The translations under genes and the position numbers were made by a program. The notes under the pieces were generated by a model. It made no database searches. It was not told where the DNA came from and saw only the letters and a list, made by a program, of their open reading frames with translations. DNA of 64,000 nucleotides from Blattamonas nauphoetae. Lineage: Eukaryota; Preaxostyla; Oxymonadida. The stretch spans positions 275,221-339,220 of the forward strand of contig JARBJD010000047.1 in the NCBI GenBank assembly GCA_033064195.1, read 5' to 3'. This document shows, one piece after another, positions 1 through 10,197 of the stretch; the first letter of the stretch is position 1; every line of letters begins with the position of its first letter.

Positions 1-975
1 AAGCAGGATCCAACAACGTCCAACAAATTGAGAAATCAACACGTGTTGTGACAATTATTGCCACAGCAGACGGAAAAAGAACCTCACATGGCGAACGTAA
101 TTCGAGTTTGGCGCATGTCTTTGACCAGTTCACGACGAACCCAACAGATGCTCTCCAACCGTCGGCCGACGCTATTCAAAGGTTTGCTGTCAGTTTTCGA
201 AGACAGAAATTGTAGGTGTCGAAAACGATCTGGGTATTTCGGCACCAATTGATGTCTCACATCTCATCATGGACTCTCTCGTGAAGAACGAATCGATGTC
301 ATCAAATGCGGGTTCATCCAACAAAACATTTTTCAGTTCCATCTCTCCCTTCGCACACACCATTGAAGCATTTTTGATGCTCGGATGACGATGGCCAGAC
401 TTTGGACTGGTGAGAACGAGAGTGACTCGAATGTGAGCGGGAATTGGATGAATTGCGAGCAGTGTCTGATCGTGCAAATCATTCAGTGGAAGATCTTGAT
501 GCGGTTGAAGCAGAAGTTTCAAGTGTATTGGCACTGCTCACAGCAAAACTGACTGGACACAGAATTCAAACAGAAGAACACTTTGCCGACCGAAAACCCG
601 CCAATATTGACAAAGAATGAACATTGGAAAGGAATTCCGAACAATTATTGGTGAAGGTGTGAAGAAGGAGCTTTCCTTAGAACATTGGGAACAACACTCT
701 GAAAAGGGTCCAGAAACAGTGGATAAGGAAGTCAAGACTGAAGTGGGCAAAGAACAGTGAGCAACAAACTTGCTGTTTGTGAGGGCATCCCTCAGAAATG
801 GGAATATTACAGACAGGCCGCGATGAACGAGGAACGAGTCTGACTCACCGATTCTGCGATGTTTGCAGGAAGTGACAAAGACCAAACGACAGACACATTT
901 GGAGAACACCAAAACAACAAACCACATCGTTAGTACATTGCTCGATTTTCACTTGTCTTTGAATTATCGTTTCGT
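1..975 (-). repeat. Terminal block, distal end of unit A (inverted copy of 7507-8482)
   Basis: This stretch is the reverse complement of 7507-8482 (paired coordinates add up to about 8482), so unit A is flanked by inverted repeats of almost 1 kb. The match continues with more differences up to the window edge, so the block probably starts outside the window. The same block lies beyond the CR gene 3' end in units B (24259-24573 and 26083 onward), C (about 29.3-30.1 kb) and D (47.7-48.5 kb). It is therefore part of the duplicated unit and not a simple transposon end. Confidence 0.85.
58..620 (+). pseudogene. Decayed coding region in the terminal block, copy 1
   Basis: Not recognised. Two stretches look coding because their translations are conserved between diverged copies. 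One runs 206-388 (60 codons, ending in a TGA, with the local string VSHLIMDSLVKNES). The other runs 429-620 (63 codons, with AVSDRANHSVEDLDAVEAE, ending in TGA). They are in different frames and separated by a stop, so the gene is broken or has an intron I cannot place. The upstream part, in a third frame, resembles the piece at 8267-8530 (FDQFTTNPTDALQPS). Five copies of this region occur in the window. Confidence 0.5.
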
Positions 976-1029
976 CTGTGAAGTGGACGACTCCAAATAA
1001 TGAATCACCATTCCCGTCCAAAAAAAGAC

Positions 1030-4000
1030 TCAATTCTTTGGTATTTCGGGACCCGGAAGTTTTCTCTTTCTGGCAAGATCCTCCTTACTTCCCACTTTGA
1101 TTCCGGAGTGGTTCTGAGAAGTGCTTTGTTGTTTGCGATTTTGGTCAAGTGCATTTCTTCGATCCTTAATTTCCTGACCTATGTCACGGAGATGATCGAA
1201 GGCGAAAGTGAAGTTGTGAGTTAGATATTCCCGGAGTTCACAAAAGGTTTCGAGACACTTCGCTCTTTCTGCTTCCAACTTGTCGATGTCCACAGGATTT
1301 TCGTTCAGGAGGCTTCGGAAATAGCTATATTCCACAACGCCGATGATCGAACTCACATACTGCATGGCGTTCAGAACATCTCTCTCCTCTCTAGTCTTAT
1401 TAGCATTTTCGTTCATCGGCTGATAAGGTGCACAGAGGATTGGTCGCGTCAGAGTTGTCGCTGGGAGATTCATGGCCAGTGAACCAAAGAAGTCAAAAAG
1501 CGTCCACGCACGGTTAAGAAGGAGAGGTCTCTTTGTTACAAGAGTGTCTCGATGCACACGAATTGGCGCGGCATCTATGATTTTCTCCCGATCTTCCTTG
1601 TCGGTGATGCCATTGAGTGCTGCGTGCATATCATACACAGGTCGATTCACTTCTTCATCGAGCTTTTTCAGCTCTGCTTCCATCTTAGATATTTGAGAGT
1701 CTGGTTGCTCAGCTTCGATCATGGAGAGTGAGTGCTTCCACTTCCATACCAACAATAAATCCATGTTCAGATTGTCCTTGTCATCAGACTCAACATTACA
1801 TACTCCGAAAGAGGAAAGGCGACCATGAACAGCCGTTCTTTTACACATCAGCAGAGTGACAAACGAGCGGAGTGTCGGCTGGCTATCGAAGATCCATTTC
1901 AAGAACAACTCCATCTTGCCCAGAACTATGTTCAACGTTGTGAGAGAGAACCCGAAGTATTTGACGAACTGTTCCTCGGACATGTCTGACAGGAACAGCA
2001 TCTGCCACAACAGCTCCAGTTCTTGCTGGATCACAATCAGACAACATTTCATCGCTGTTTGTGAAACCGTGGGTTCAGTGCCTGGGAGAGGTTCAGTGCG
2101 GAGAGAAGGATGCACATCTGGGAACGACCACCGAATCCTCTCCCGCAACTCATCGACCTGCTTGAATGGAAGCATCATCTGTCCCAGGAACTTGTCCGAA
2201 TCAATCAGAAACGGCGAAGGCTCTTCGTCTTGAAGTCTTTCGTGGGGTTTGAAATCAAACGGTTTACCAGAGTACGTCAGGTCATCTTTATCCAAGAGGA
2301 TCCAACACCGGCGTGCCCAAGCTTCAATCAGGTCCGCCATGACCATTGTGCTTGTTGGCAAGACACTGACTCTGTTCCTTGACGGGGGTTGGACAAATTG
2401 TTCTTCTTCCGGTTCCTTCAACGGTTCGTGTTCCGGTTCCTTCAACGGTTCGTGTTCCGGTTCCTTCAACGGTTCGTGTTCCGATCCGCTGCTTTCTGGA
2501 ACATCTGGTACGTGGGGCTTGCCATCTGAAAACTGCAGCGAGTACATATCAACCACCCCCTCCTCGCGAGAGGCTGAAGCGCTCCCAGATTGAAGCTCAG
2601 CTGAATGCTCGTCAGCACGTCGCGGCTGTTCTGGGAAAAACGGAGTGCGGTACAGGTGACACGAGTGAGGTAGTGGACGACACATGCTGACTGTGACTGC
2701 CATCGACAGCGGCTTCTCGGGCTCAGTCTCTCCAAAGCTGTCTGTCAGCAGGGTCTCCTGAAGTGACTTATTCTTCTTTTCTGGCTCTGGCGTTCCTTTC
2801 ACCTGTGCACTGGGCGGCACCTGGCTATCGTGTTCATTCTGCTCGTCAGGTAGCTCCACTCCATCCTGTTCGTCCAGTGTTTCCTTGCCATCTTGGGCAT
2901 CCTCTTCATTGTGTTTGTCAGGTAGCTCCACTCCACCCTGTTCGTCGAGTGTTTCCTGACCATCCGCTTCACCCTGTTCGTCCAGTGTTTTCTTGCCATC
3001 TTGGCCATCCTCTTCTTTCTGTGCGCTGGGTGGCACCTGGCGAGCATGTTCATCCTGCTTGCTGCTTTCCTCGACAAGTGGCACCATCGTCACATTCATC
3101 AAGAGGAACGTGAAATGGTTCCCCGACTTTTTGGCATTGGGTCTCGTCTTGTCTGGGCACGGGTACGACACTTGGAGCCCAACTGGACGTGAGTCCGAGG
3201 GTGGGTCTGATGGTTCCGATTTTACGCCCTCATCACCTCTTTCTTTGAGCGTCTTCCGCGTGTAGAAGAACGTTGGGTCTGTTGTAACGACAATGTCACT
3301 CGTCGACTTGCCCATCTTCTTGCTCATTTCGGGTTCGTTCACGAAGAGCTTGTGTGCCTTCGTTGGGTCGAGCAGCTGTTTGTGGAATTCCAGACTGGTC
3401 GAACCGTGGTACACTTCAGCGCACATATGATCAAAGAAGTTGTCTCTCATCACTTCCCCGCAGAACCCACACCGCACACACATCTCGTCATTGTTCGGCA
3501 GGAGTCGCTTCCCAGTGTCCAGAATCAGTGTGTCCTCTGTTTCGATGGTGACTGTGCCGATCGTGTCTTTTGTCGGTGTGGTCAACGCTACCGTCACAAT
3601 GTTTTCTTCCGGAATGAATGTCGTGATGGCATTCCCTACATTCGGTGTAAAGTCATCGAACATGCTCTCCGACACCACAAACTGGAAGTGTGGGAAGATC
3701 AGGTTTGGTGTCAACTGGTACACGTCCATCAGCAGAACCAGCCACGACATCATTAGATTCACCCCGACTTCACTGATATCGTGCTCTTCTCCGATCGTCG
3801 ACTGCAGGAAATGGACAGCGAGCGAGTGGACCATGGGGGGTTTCCTGTAGATGGGGACCATACGGAAGAACAACAAAATGGAATCGAATCCCGCGTTATA
3901 CGTTCCAAGCGGCACGAGGTGGAAGGTGTAGTAGTGGAAGGTGTAGTGGGAGGTGTCGGGGGAGGCATCGGAGGAGGTGGCTTGAGTGGCCGATCGTGTA

Positions 4001-6613
4001 GATTGTTCAGGTTGGCGCTGAGCAGCGGTTTCTTTATCCGTGAGGATTCGTTGTTCGTTAGAGATGAACACAAACTTCCCGTCCTTCAGCTCAACTGGCC
4101 CTCTCGCGAAAGGCTCGCCTTTCATGTGATGCTTGAAGTATCTGCCCCACTTGCCTTCATCCAATAAGTTCTTCCTTGAGCATTTGAACAATGACATGTC
4201 GGGAAGGAAGGCGTGGTGCGTGTTGCATGTCCCGCTCGAGTCCACTGCACTTCGCATTGGTGTTGGAGGAAACGAGAATGGCGTCCTGTCTTCACGGGCA
4301 ACGGGTCTTCTTCCGATCTTCATTCTTGAAAATTGTGCTCCCACTCGAATAGCGTGGTGGGTCAGCCGTTGGAAGAGCATGGGGAGCATGTGGCTGCGGA
4401 GTTTGGTCAACAAATCCTTTTTGTCCACCCCCTCCATGAAGTACTGGTACTGGCCCTTCAGCTTCTCCGTCCATTTCTCTGCAAGGATCTTCGCGGCTTC
4501 CGGCGATGCGTAGGCCATCGTGAAGTTGTGCGGGTCTGCTTGCGGGCTGTCCAACACAATGAGCTTGTGACTGATCGACTGTCCAAACACATCTCCGCTC
4601 ACTTCCACATTCTCTGCTAGCTGGATCAGATTTTTCAGCTTCTTGCCCTTCCGCACATAATCCAGCACGTTCCGCGGAGTGAATCCGAGAGTTTTGATAA
4701 TCACTTTGAGTTCGTCAGGCAAATCTTGGTCAAATTCACCGAACTTGCAAGGAATGGCATTCAACATGTTGATTTCCTCTGCGAGGGTGTATCGCGGAGA
4801 CACATACAGCACAAGCGGGTACAGCGGCTGTTTTTCGGCATTGACAACTTCTTTCCAACGTTTCTGATTTGGCGACGTCAGAAGAACATAGTGCTCGGAA
4901 TCATTCAAACTGTCAGGTGTTAAGATGAGACTAGGCAAACAAACAGAGCAATTCAAAGGAGAAAGAAACACACTCGTCAACGAAATGCCACTTCTTGCCT
5001 TCAAGAGGGTTGCGGACTTGGTCCAATCGATCAACAAACAGACGAAGGAAATGAGGGAAGTGGTGGATGCTTGGCACTTCCACTTCCCCCAGCTTGATGG
5101 AGGGTGCATCTTTTCTTTTAGAGAGGTCTCTGCTGTAGATTAGGTCCGAATACACCACACCGATTTCTCCTTTCACTTCCTCCTCCCCACATTGCAAATC
5201 CACTTGTTGGGGCACCTGAACTTGTGCTTCGTAGAGAAGCACTTCATACGTGTAGGTGGTTGGTGTGATGGGAACGTCCCGTGGAGGCTTATTCACGTGC
5301 GCCACTCGCATTGTCGACCCCGTGGCGGCAGGTGCTGGAGTTGCTGGACCAGGAGCGTCTGATGCTTCCGTGACAACCGAACGGTTCATAGGAGCTGGAC
5401 CTTGGTTGATACTTTTAGGCGGCGAGCCAAAAAAAATGCGTGAAAGGATCACCTTTGTCGTTGTCTGCGTTTGGGCTGGCGAGCCCCTTTTCCTCGTTCA
5501 GGGGAGTTGCATTCTTGTTAGGAGTAGGAGTCTTCAACATCGCATTCGCATGGAGTTCCTTTTGTGCTGGGGTTTGTGTGAGGTGCGGCTCGGAGTGCTG
5601 GAGGGAGGTTGTTGATTGACGTTGCTCATCTTTCGCTTTTCGGACAAATCTCAGTGGATATTCATTAGCCTTCGCTGTACACACTTCCTGCAAACATAAA
5701 CAAAGCAAAAGACACAAACCTCCGCACCAAGACTCAGCGCCAGCGCGATTGCGGGGAATCTAAGCGCCGATTTTCCGATCCCTGGCGACCCAGTGACCAC
5801 ATGTATCATCGGCTGAGTGTTCTGATTCTTACATTTTTGAGCAAACTTCAGGGAATTGTACAGAATGTGGCTCAGCAGAGAGAACCACGACGGACGGAAC
5901 AGGATGTCTTTCAGTTCCTGGTGCAGATTTTCCGTGTTCCGATAGCTGCCAACAGTCTTCATCATGAACTTGGACGAGTCCAGATGCATGATTCTGCTGG
6001 GCCGCTTGCTGTAATTCGGAAACTCACTTTGGCTCAAAGGGCCGAACGACGAGTCAATTGCTGCCAAGATGTTTCGTGCAATATGTGGGAGGGCTTGTTT
6101 CAACATCTTACCACAGTTGGCACTGCCAAAGTCAGGGAGTTGTTGAGGGGGTTGAATTGCAGGATGCGATCCATCTGGCCACGCGAAGGTCATAATCACA
6201 AGAAATTGAGGGGGCTGTGATTGAGGAGTAGTCTCACAATGCTCAAATAGATCCTTCAGGCTGATTGATTTGCCAATTTCACTACGATTCAGCAGTTCGC
6301 CACTCTTCAAATCTTGTGCCCAAATCTGCTTCCATTTGACTGTGTTTGCATGTTGTTCTGTATATTGTCGTCCGAACCACCTCAAAAATTCTTGTTTGGT
6401 TGCCTCAATTGAGAAACTATCGGCAAAAGGCATAAATAATCGGATTGGAGTGGGCGATGATTCAGTCGTCTGGAACAGCACAAATACCACATTGCTCGTT
6501 TCATCTCGCAGCGTGGATTCATATACTGTAGGTGGAGACAATACAGGGGCGTCCATATCCAATGGTACGATTTCTGCAGATTGTTGTTTTGAAGACATAA
6601 CGATCGGTTCCAT
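1030..6613 (-). pseudogene. Crinkler/RHS-type P-loop NTPase, copy A
   Basis: Three exons: 6613-5720, 5687-4974 and 4930-1030, with GT-AG introns at 5688-5719 (32 nt) and 4931-4973 (43 nt). The start at 6613 is chosen because conservation with the C/D copies begins at GGTACAAACAATGG. The N-terminal ~110 residues could be the ubiquitin-like header of CR proteins. A Walker A motif (GSPGIGKS) ends exon 1. A Walker B-like acidic pair (WHFVDD) spans intron 2, followed by VLLTSPNQKRW, the serine-proline sensor typical of RHS and Crinkler NTPases. The long third exon stays open for about 1,300 codons. It has a Cys cluster (CVRCGFCGE then HMC), acidic tandem repeats and a helical C-terminus. One lesion is seen: a run of eight A at about 5431-5438, seven in copy B, shifts exon 2. 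It may be a sequencing error. Family assignment is inferred from motif order. Confidence 0.72.
2411..2482 (-). repeat. Three 24-bp tandem repeats inside CR copy A
   Basis: Three exact 24-bp units encode repeats of the pattern EPLKEPEH on the minus strand. The mirrored array is at 22741-22812 in copy B. The C/D copies lack it. The array sits in an acidic linker before the helical C-terminal part, next to longer imperfect repeats (ETLDEQ and ELPD patterns, about 2810-3050). Confidence 0.85.
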
Positions 6614-7506
6614 TGTTTGTACCAAAATGATGAACAAGGATGGCCTGATTCTTCGAAATCGAGTCAGACAACGAAGCTCGATCAAGAGATTTCGTGTGCA
6701 ATATATCTGTTTTGTCAGCTTTTCAGCTTTTTTGTGCCCCATCCCACTTCCATTCTCTGTACTCCATTCTCATGAAATCGCTGTCGACTCCGAAGTCTTG
6801 ACATTTATCGAAGACACCACAATGCAAGTTAAAGGACCAAGGCTTCACGGACCTGAACGAATGAACTGATTCTTTAGCGGTAATGAAGCTAGGTCTTGTA
6901 TCTCTGAAATTGCGCTCCAAATCCGGAGCTGAATGAGGAAATGTTGGGAAGTCTCTCATTGCTGGCTTCTCCCATCGCCACGCGGGGTTGAACGTGGGGA
7001 CATTCAAAAGAAGGACTGTGAGCGTCGAAAGTCGCTCCGATTCGAAGCTCGCAAATGACTCAGTTGTTCAATGGGAACAGATGATTCGGCAAGTTGGTGT
7101 GGCGAAACGATGTTTACCGGAAGCTATAATCTGTTCTCTCAAGCTGACCAATCGGATTTCGCAATCGCTGCTGCCCTCCGCAAGAGTTTGGGAAGTCGCG
7201 ATGAATGTCCACTCCGTGTGGAAAATGTGGTTTGGCACGATGTTGTGGTTGTTTGTATTCAGAAGCAAGACGAGTTGGGACATTCTCAGCTCTTTTTCTG
7301 CTTGTATCCATTTTCTATGAACTCTTTTGGAAAGGTCTGATTATCGTTGTGAGAATAGAACGGAGAACCTTGTTCATAATTGTAAAAGAGATCCACCCAG
7401 TTGGAGAATCATGATCGAAGGGAATGGTGAATGGTTTGCACCGTAATCAAGAGGTGAGTGGTTGTCATGAAAAACGGAGATTCCAAGAATAAATAGAACC
7501 CGAAAG
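6614..7506. other. 5' flank of CR copy A; no confident gene
   Basis: This 0.9-kb stretch separates the CR start from the extra terminal block at 7507. It is copied exactly in B (about 17720-18612) and in diverged form in C (36734-37570) and D (41050-41886). Short frames exist on both strands, but none is clearly favoured across the diverged copies. A plus-strand GT at about 7453 (GAGGTGAGTG) resembles a 5' splice site and has a counterpart in C. The region probably holds the CR promoter and possibly an exon of a neighbouring gene. Confidence 0.5.
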
Positions 7507-8482
7507 ACGAAACGATAATTCAAAGACAAGTGAAAATCGAGCAATGTACTAACGATGTGGTTTGTTGTTTTGGTGTTCTCCAAATGTGTCTGTCGTTTGG
7601 TCTTTGTCACTTCCTGCAAACATCGCAGAATCGGTGAGTCACACTCGCTCCTCGTTCATCCCAGCCTGCCTGTAATATTCCCATTTCTGAGGGATGCCCT
7701 CACAAACAGCAAGTTTGTTGCTCACTGTTCTTTGCCCACTTCAGTCTTGACTTCCTTATCCACTGTTTCTGGACCCTTTTCAGAGTGTTGTTCCCAATGT
7801 TCTAAGGAAAGCTCCTTCTTCACACCTTCACCAATAATTGTTCGGAATTCCTTTCCAATGTTCATTCTTTGTCAATATTGGCGGGTTTTCGGTCGGCAAA
7901 GTGTTCTTCTGTTTGAATTCTGTGTCCAGTCAGTTTTGCTGTGAGCAGTGCCAATACACTTGAAACTTCTGCTTCAACCGCATCAAGATCTTCCACTGAA
8001 TGATTTGCACGATCAGACACTGCTCGCAATTCATCCAATTCCCGCTCACATTCGAGTCACTCTCGTTCTCACCAGTCCAAAGTCTGGCCATCGTCATCCG
8101 AGCATCAAAAATGCTTCAATGGTGTGTGCGAAGGGAGAGATGGAACTGAAAAATGTTTTGTTGGATGAACCCGCATTTGATGACATCGATTCGTTCTTCA
8201 CGAGAGAGTCCATGATGAGATGTGAGACATCAATTGGTGCCGAAATACCCAGATCGTTTTCGACACCTACAATTTCTGTCTTCGAAAACTGACAGCAAAC
8301 CTTTGAATAGCGTCGGCCGACGGTTGGAGAGCATCTGTTGGGTTCGTCGTGAACTGGTCAAAGACATGCGCCAAACTCGAATTACGTTCGCCATGTGAGG
8401 TTCTTTTTCCGTCTGCTGTGGCAATAATTGTCACAACACGTGTCTTGAACTCAAATTGACGGGTATTGTTGAGTAGTGCTTT
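7507..8482 (+). repeat. Extra terminal block on the inner side of unit A
   Basis: Near-exact inverted copy of 1-975. In unit B the equivalent position (about 17710) leads straight into the ARM-like gene, so this block is an added copy on the A side. It makes unit A look like an 8.5-kb element with 0.97-kb inverted ends. The junction falls at GAAAGACGAAACG (about 7507-7515), where units A and B stop matching. Confidence 0.82.
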
Positions 8483-8530
8483 TCGTTGCTTTTCTTCCTC
8501 AGCTTGGAAGTCGAAAACTGGAGTAGGCAA
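7862..8530 (-). pseudogene. Decayed coding region in the terminal block, copy 2
   Basis: Mirror of the coding-like segments at 206-620. On this strand the upstream portion is better preserved: an open stretch from 8530 to 8267 includes FDFQAEEEKQRKALLNN and FDQFTTNPTDALQPS. It then runs into a stop, and the next conserved segment (8276-8094) is in another frame. The final segment is 8053-7862. Function unknown; the composition suggests a soluble, partly helical protein. Confidence 0.48.
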
Positions 8531-8879
8531 GTCTTGGACAACTGGTCATTTTGCAATAATGAGTTAAGATATCTGCGTAAAATGATGAGAATAAAAGAGA
8601 AGCATGTGAAAACATGATCAAATCACTGTGAATATAGATTGTCAGAACAAGTGTTTTGTCCTGATTATGAGTTTGTGGTTCAATCAAAATCTACTAAACA
8701 ATTCAGAATGACGTCTAGAAGGAGAGACTATGGAAAATAATGTTGAGAAAAGAGTAAAAAATGGACAAAAAATGTCCAAGAGTTGATGCGAAAGATAGAA
8801 GTTCACCACTTCACCTAATATGAATGTAACAGTGATCAAAAAGCAAAACACCAAGTAATTTCTCATTATAATGAAGGGT
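8531..8879. other. AT-rich spacer, nothing recognised
   Basis: Spacer between unit A and the MITE-related stretch. Only short low-complexity frames are present and none resembles a protein found elsewhere in the window. Confidence 0.5.
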
Positions 8880-9165
8880 CGAGGTCTGTCTGAGAAAGAG
8901 ATGAATAATGAGAGCAAAAAAATGAAAGACAATAAATGTTAGAAAATCTCGACAAAATGTGTTTTTTCTCTCTCTGAAAAGAAGACATACCATCTTTCAT
9001 GTCACTATCTGTTCATGCATGTTCTCGCAATAGAGAGATAAGGCTGGTGTAAAAACAGGAGCTGACGGGAGAAACAGTTTTGTGGGTGACAGTATCGAGT
9101 CGTTCCTCCATCGTTTTGATACAATTTCACATCTTTTTGAAAACGACTGTAATACCAAGAAGCAG
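8880..9165 (+). mobile_element. Diverged relic of the 1.5-kb inverted-repeat element
   Basis: The order and wording of this stretch follow the right arm of the element at 24574-26082. It contains GATGAATAATGAGAGCAAAA, AAAATCTCGACAAAATGTG, a match to the TGTCACTATCTGT segment, and the TTTTTGAAA...GGACTGTA ending in altered form. Many substitutions and small gaps mean it is an older insertion or a truncated member of the family. No terminal repeats are visible. Confidence 0.6.
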
Positions 9166-9253
9166 GAAAGACTGTTGCATTGGACGATCAGTTGACTACT
9201 TTTGAAGAAAAAACTGAGAATTGTGAAATGTTATTCGTTTGGTCACGATTCCC

Positions 9254-10096
9254 CTAAAGGGACATGATTCCGGAAGTCGTCATCAAATCTTCATACTCTG
9301 AACAAAGGTATTGAAGGGTCTCTAGTTCCTTCGTCCATTCTTTTGTTCGCTTTTGGGAACGGTTCTCCATCGTCTCTACGAATTTGGATTGAGCCAACAA
9401 AGAGTGAAGACGATGAGCGGAGTCACGATCAATCATGTGTGGCAGGCAGTGTTCTGAGCAATTTTTTGTGCGTCCTTTAAGCAGAACCCTATACGCAATC
9501 TTTATGATCTCTCTCTCCATGCATTCGTTGCCAATGTCCTCTGTGGTCGCACCCTGAAAGAGAGCTTCGATCAGTCCAGATTTCAGGAGTGTCGGGACAC
9601 ACGTGTCTCCCCATTTCAGAATCTTTGTCACGATGCTAGTCGCTAACTGAGTGAGGTTTGGGACTCCCAAGGCAAGCAGAGTCGATAAGACGTAGAAGAA
9701 TGTCTCGTCTGGTTTTTGATGTTGAGGATAGATTGCTGTGAATATCCGCTCGTTCTGATCGTTTGACTGTTCAAACGCTTCTGCAATTCCATCCACGCAG
9801 CTTCGCACAACTCGTGTTGTGTCGTCTTTGACTGTCGTTCGGGAGTCCATCCACGATAGTTCCACGGCTGGATTCAGTCTCTTCAGATGGTCTTCACATT
9901 CGAGAGATTCGAGGAAGAACGAGAAATAATCCCCGAACAGACGAAGCATCCCACAGTCAAGCACCGTTTCATGCAGCTTGTCCTCCCAAAAGACAGCACA
10001 GCCAAACAGATGCGAGAGGCTTCCCAACACTTTACAGGTCGCAGAGATTTGCGGAGTGAGAGTCAAAACGTCGATGCGTTCCGACGCTTGAGTCCC
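9254..10096 (-). pseudogene. ARM-like gene 1, C-terminal part (cut off by the MULE)
   Basis: This is the 3' half of a large helical-repeat gene whose 5' half resumes at 15963. The reading frame from 10066 to 9254 (270 codons) aligns along its length with the end of ARM2 (38399-39769), for example LFGDYFSF, RLNPAVELSWMDSRTTVK and SKFVETMENRSQKR. Composition and periodicity suggest an all-helical ARM/HEAT-type scaffold, which is an inference. The Mutator insertion lies in the coding sequence, so no full-length product is expected. Function unknown. Confidence 0.7.
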
Positions 10097-10105
10097 ACCA
10101 GTGTC

Positions 10106-10151
10106 GGGACCGACTATAACCCATCAAGCAAATCGACTAAAACCCATCAAG
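10106..10151 (+). repeat. MULE left terminal inverted repeat
   Basis: Starts GGGACCGACTATAACCC and matches the reverse complement of 15908-15953 with one mismatch (C versus A at the fifth base). The repeat is itself two near-copies of an 18-bp word (CGACTATAACCCATCAAG and CGACTAAAACCCATCAAG) separated by CAAAT. Such subrepeats may be tandem transposase binding sites. Confidence 0.92.
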
Positions 10152-10197
10152 TTTTTGATCAACCCATTTCGTAGTCAAAACCGTTTTTGCCGATTGA

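Noticed and set aside
1000-6900. Plus-strand frames opposite CR copy A (up to 199 codons at 6270-6869)
   Set aside because: They mirror the coding strand, change with the diverged C/D copies, and lack protein-like conservation.
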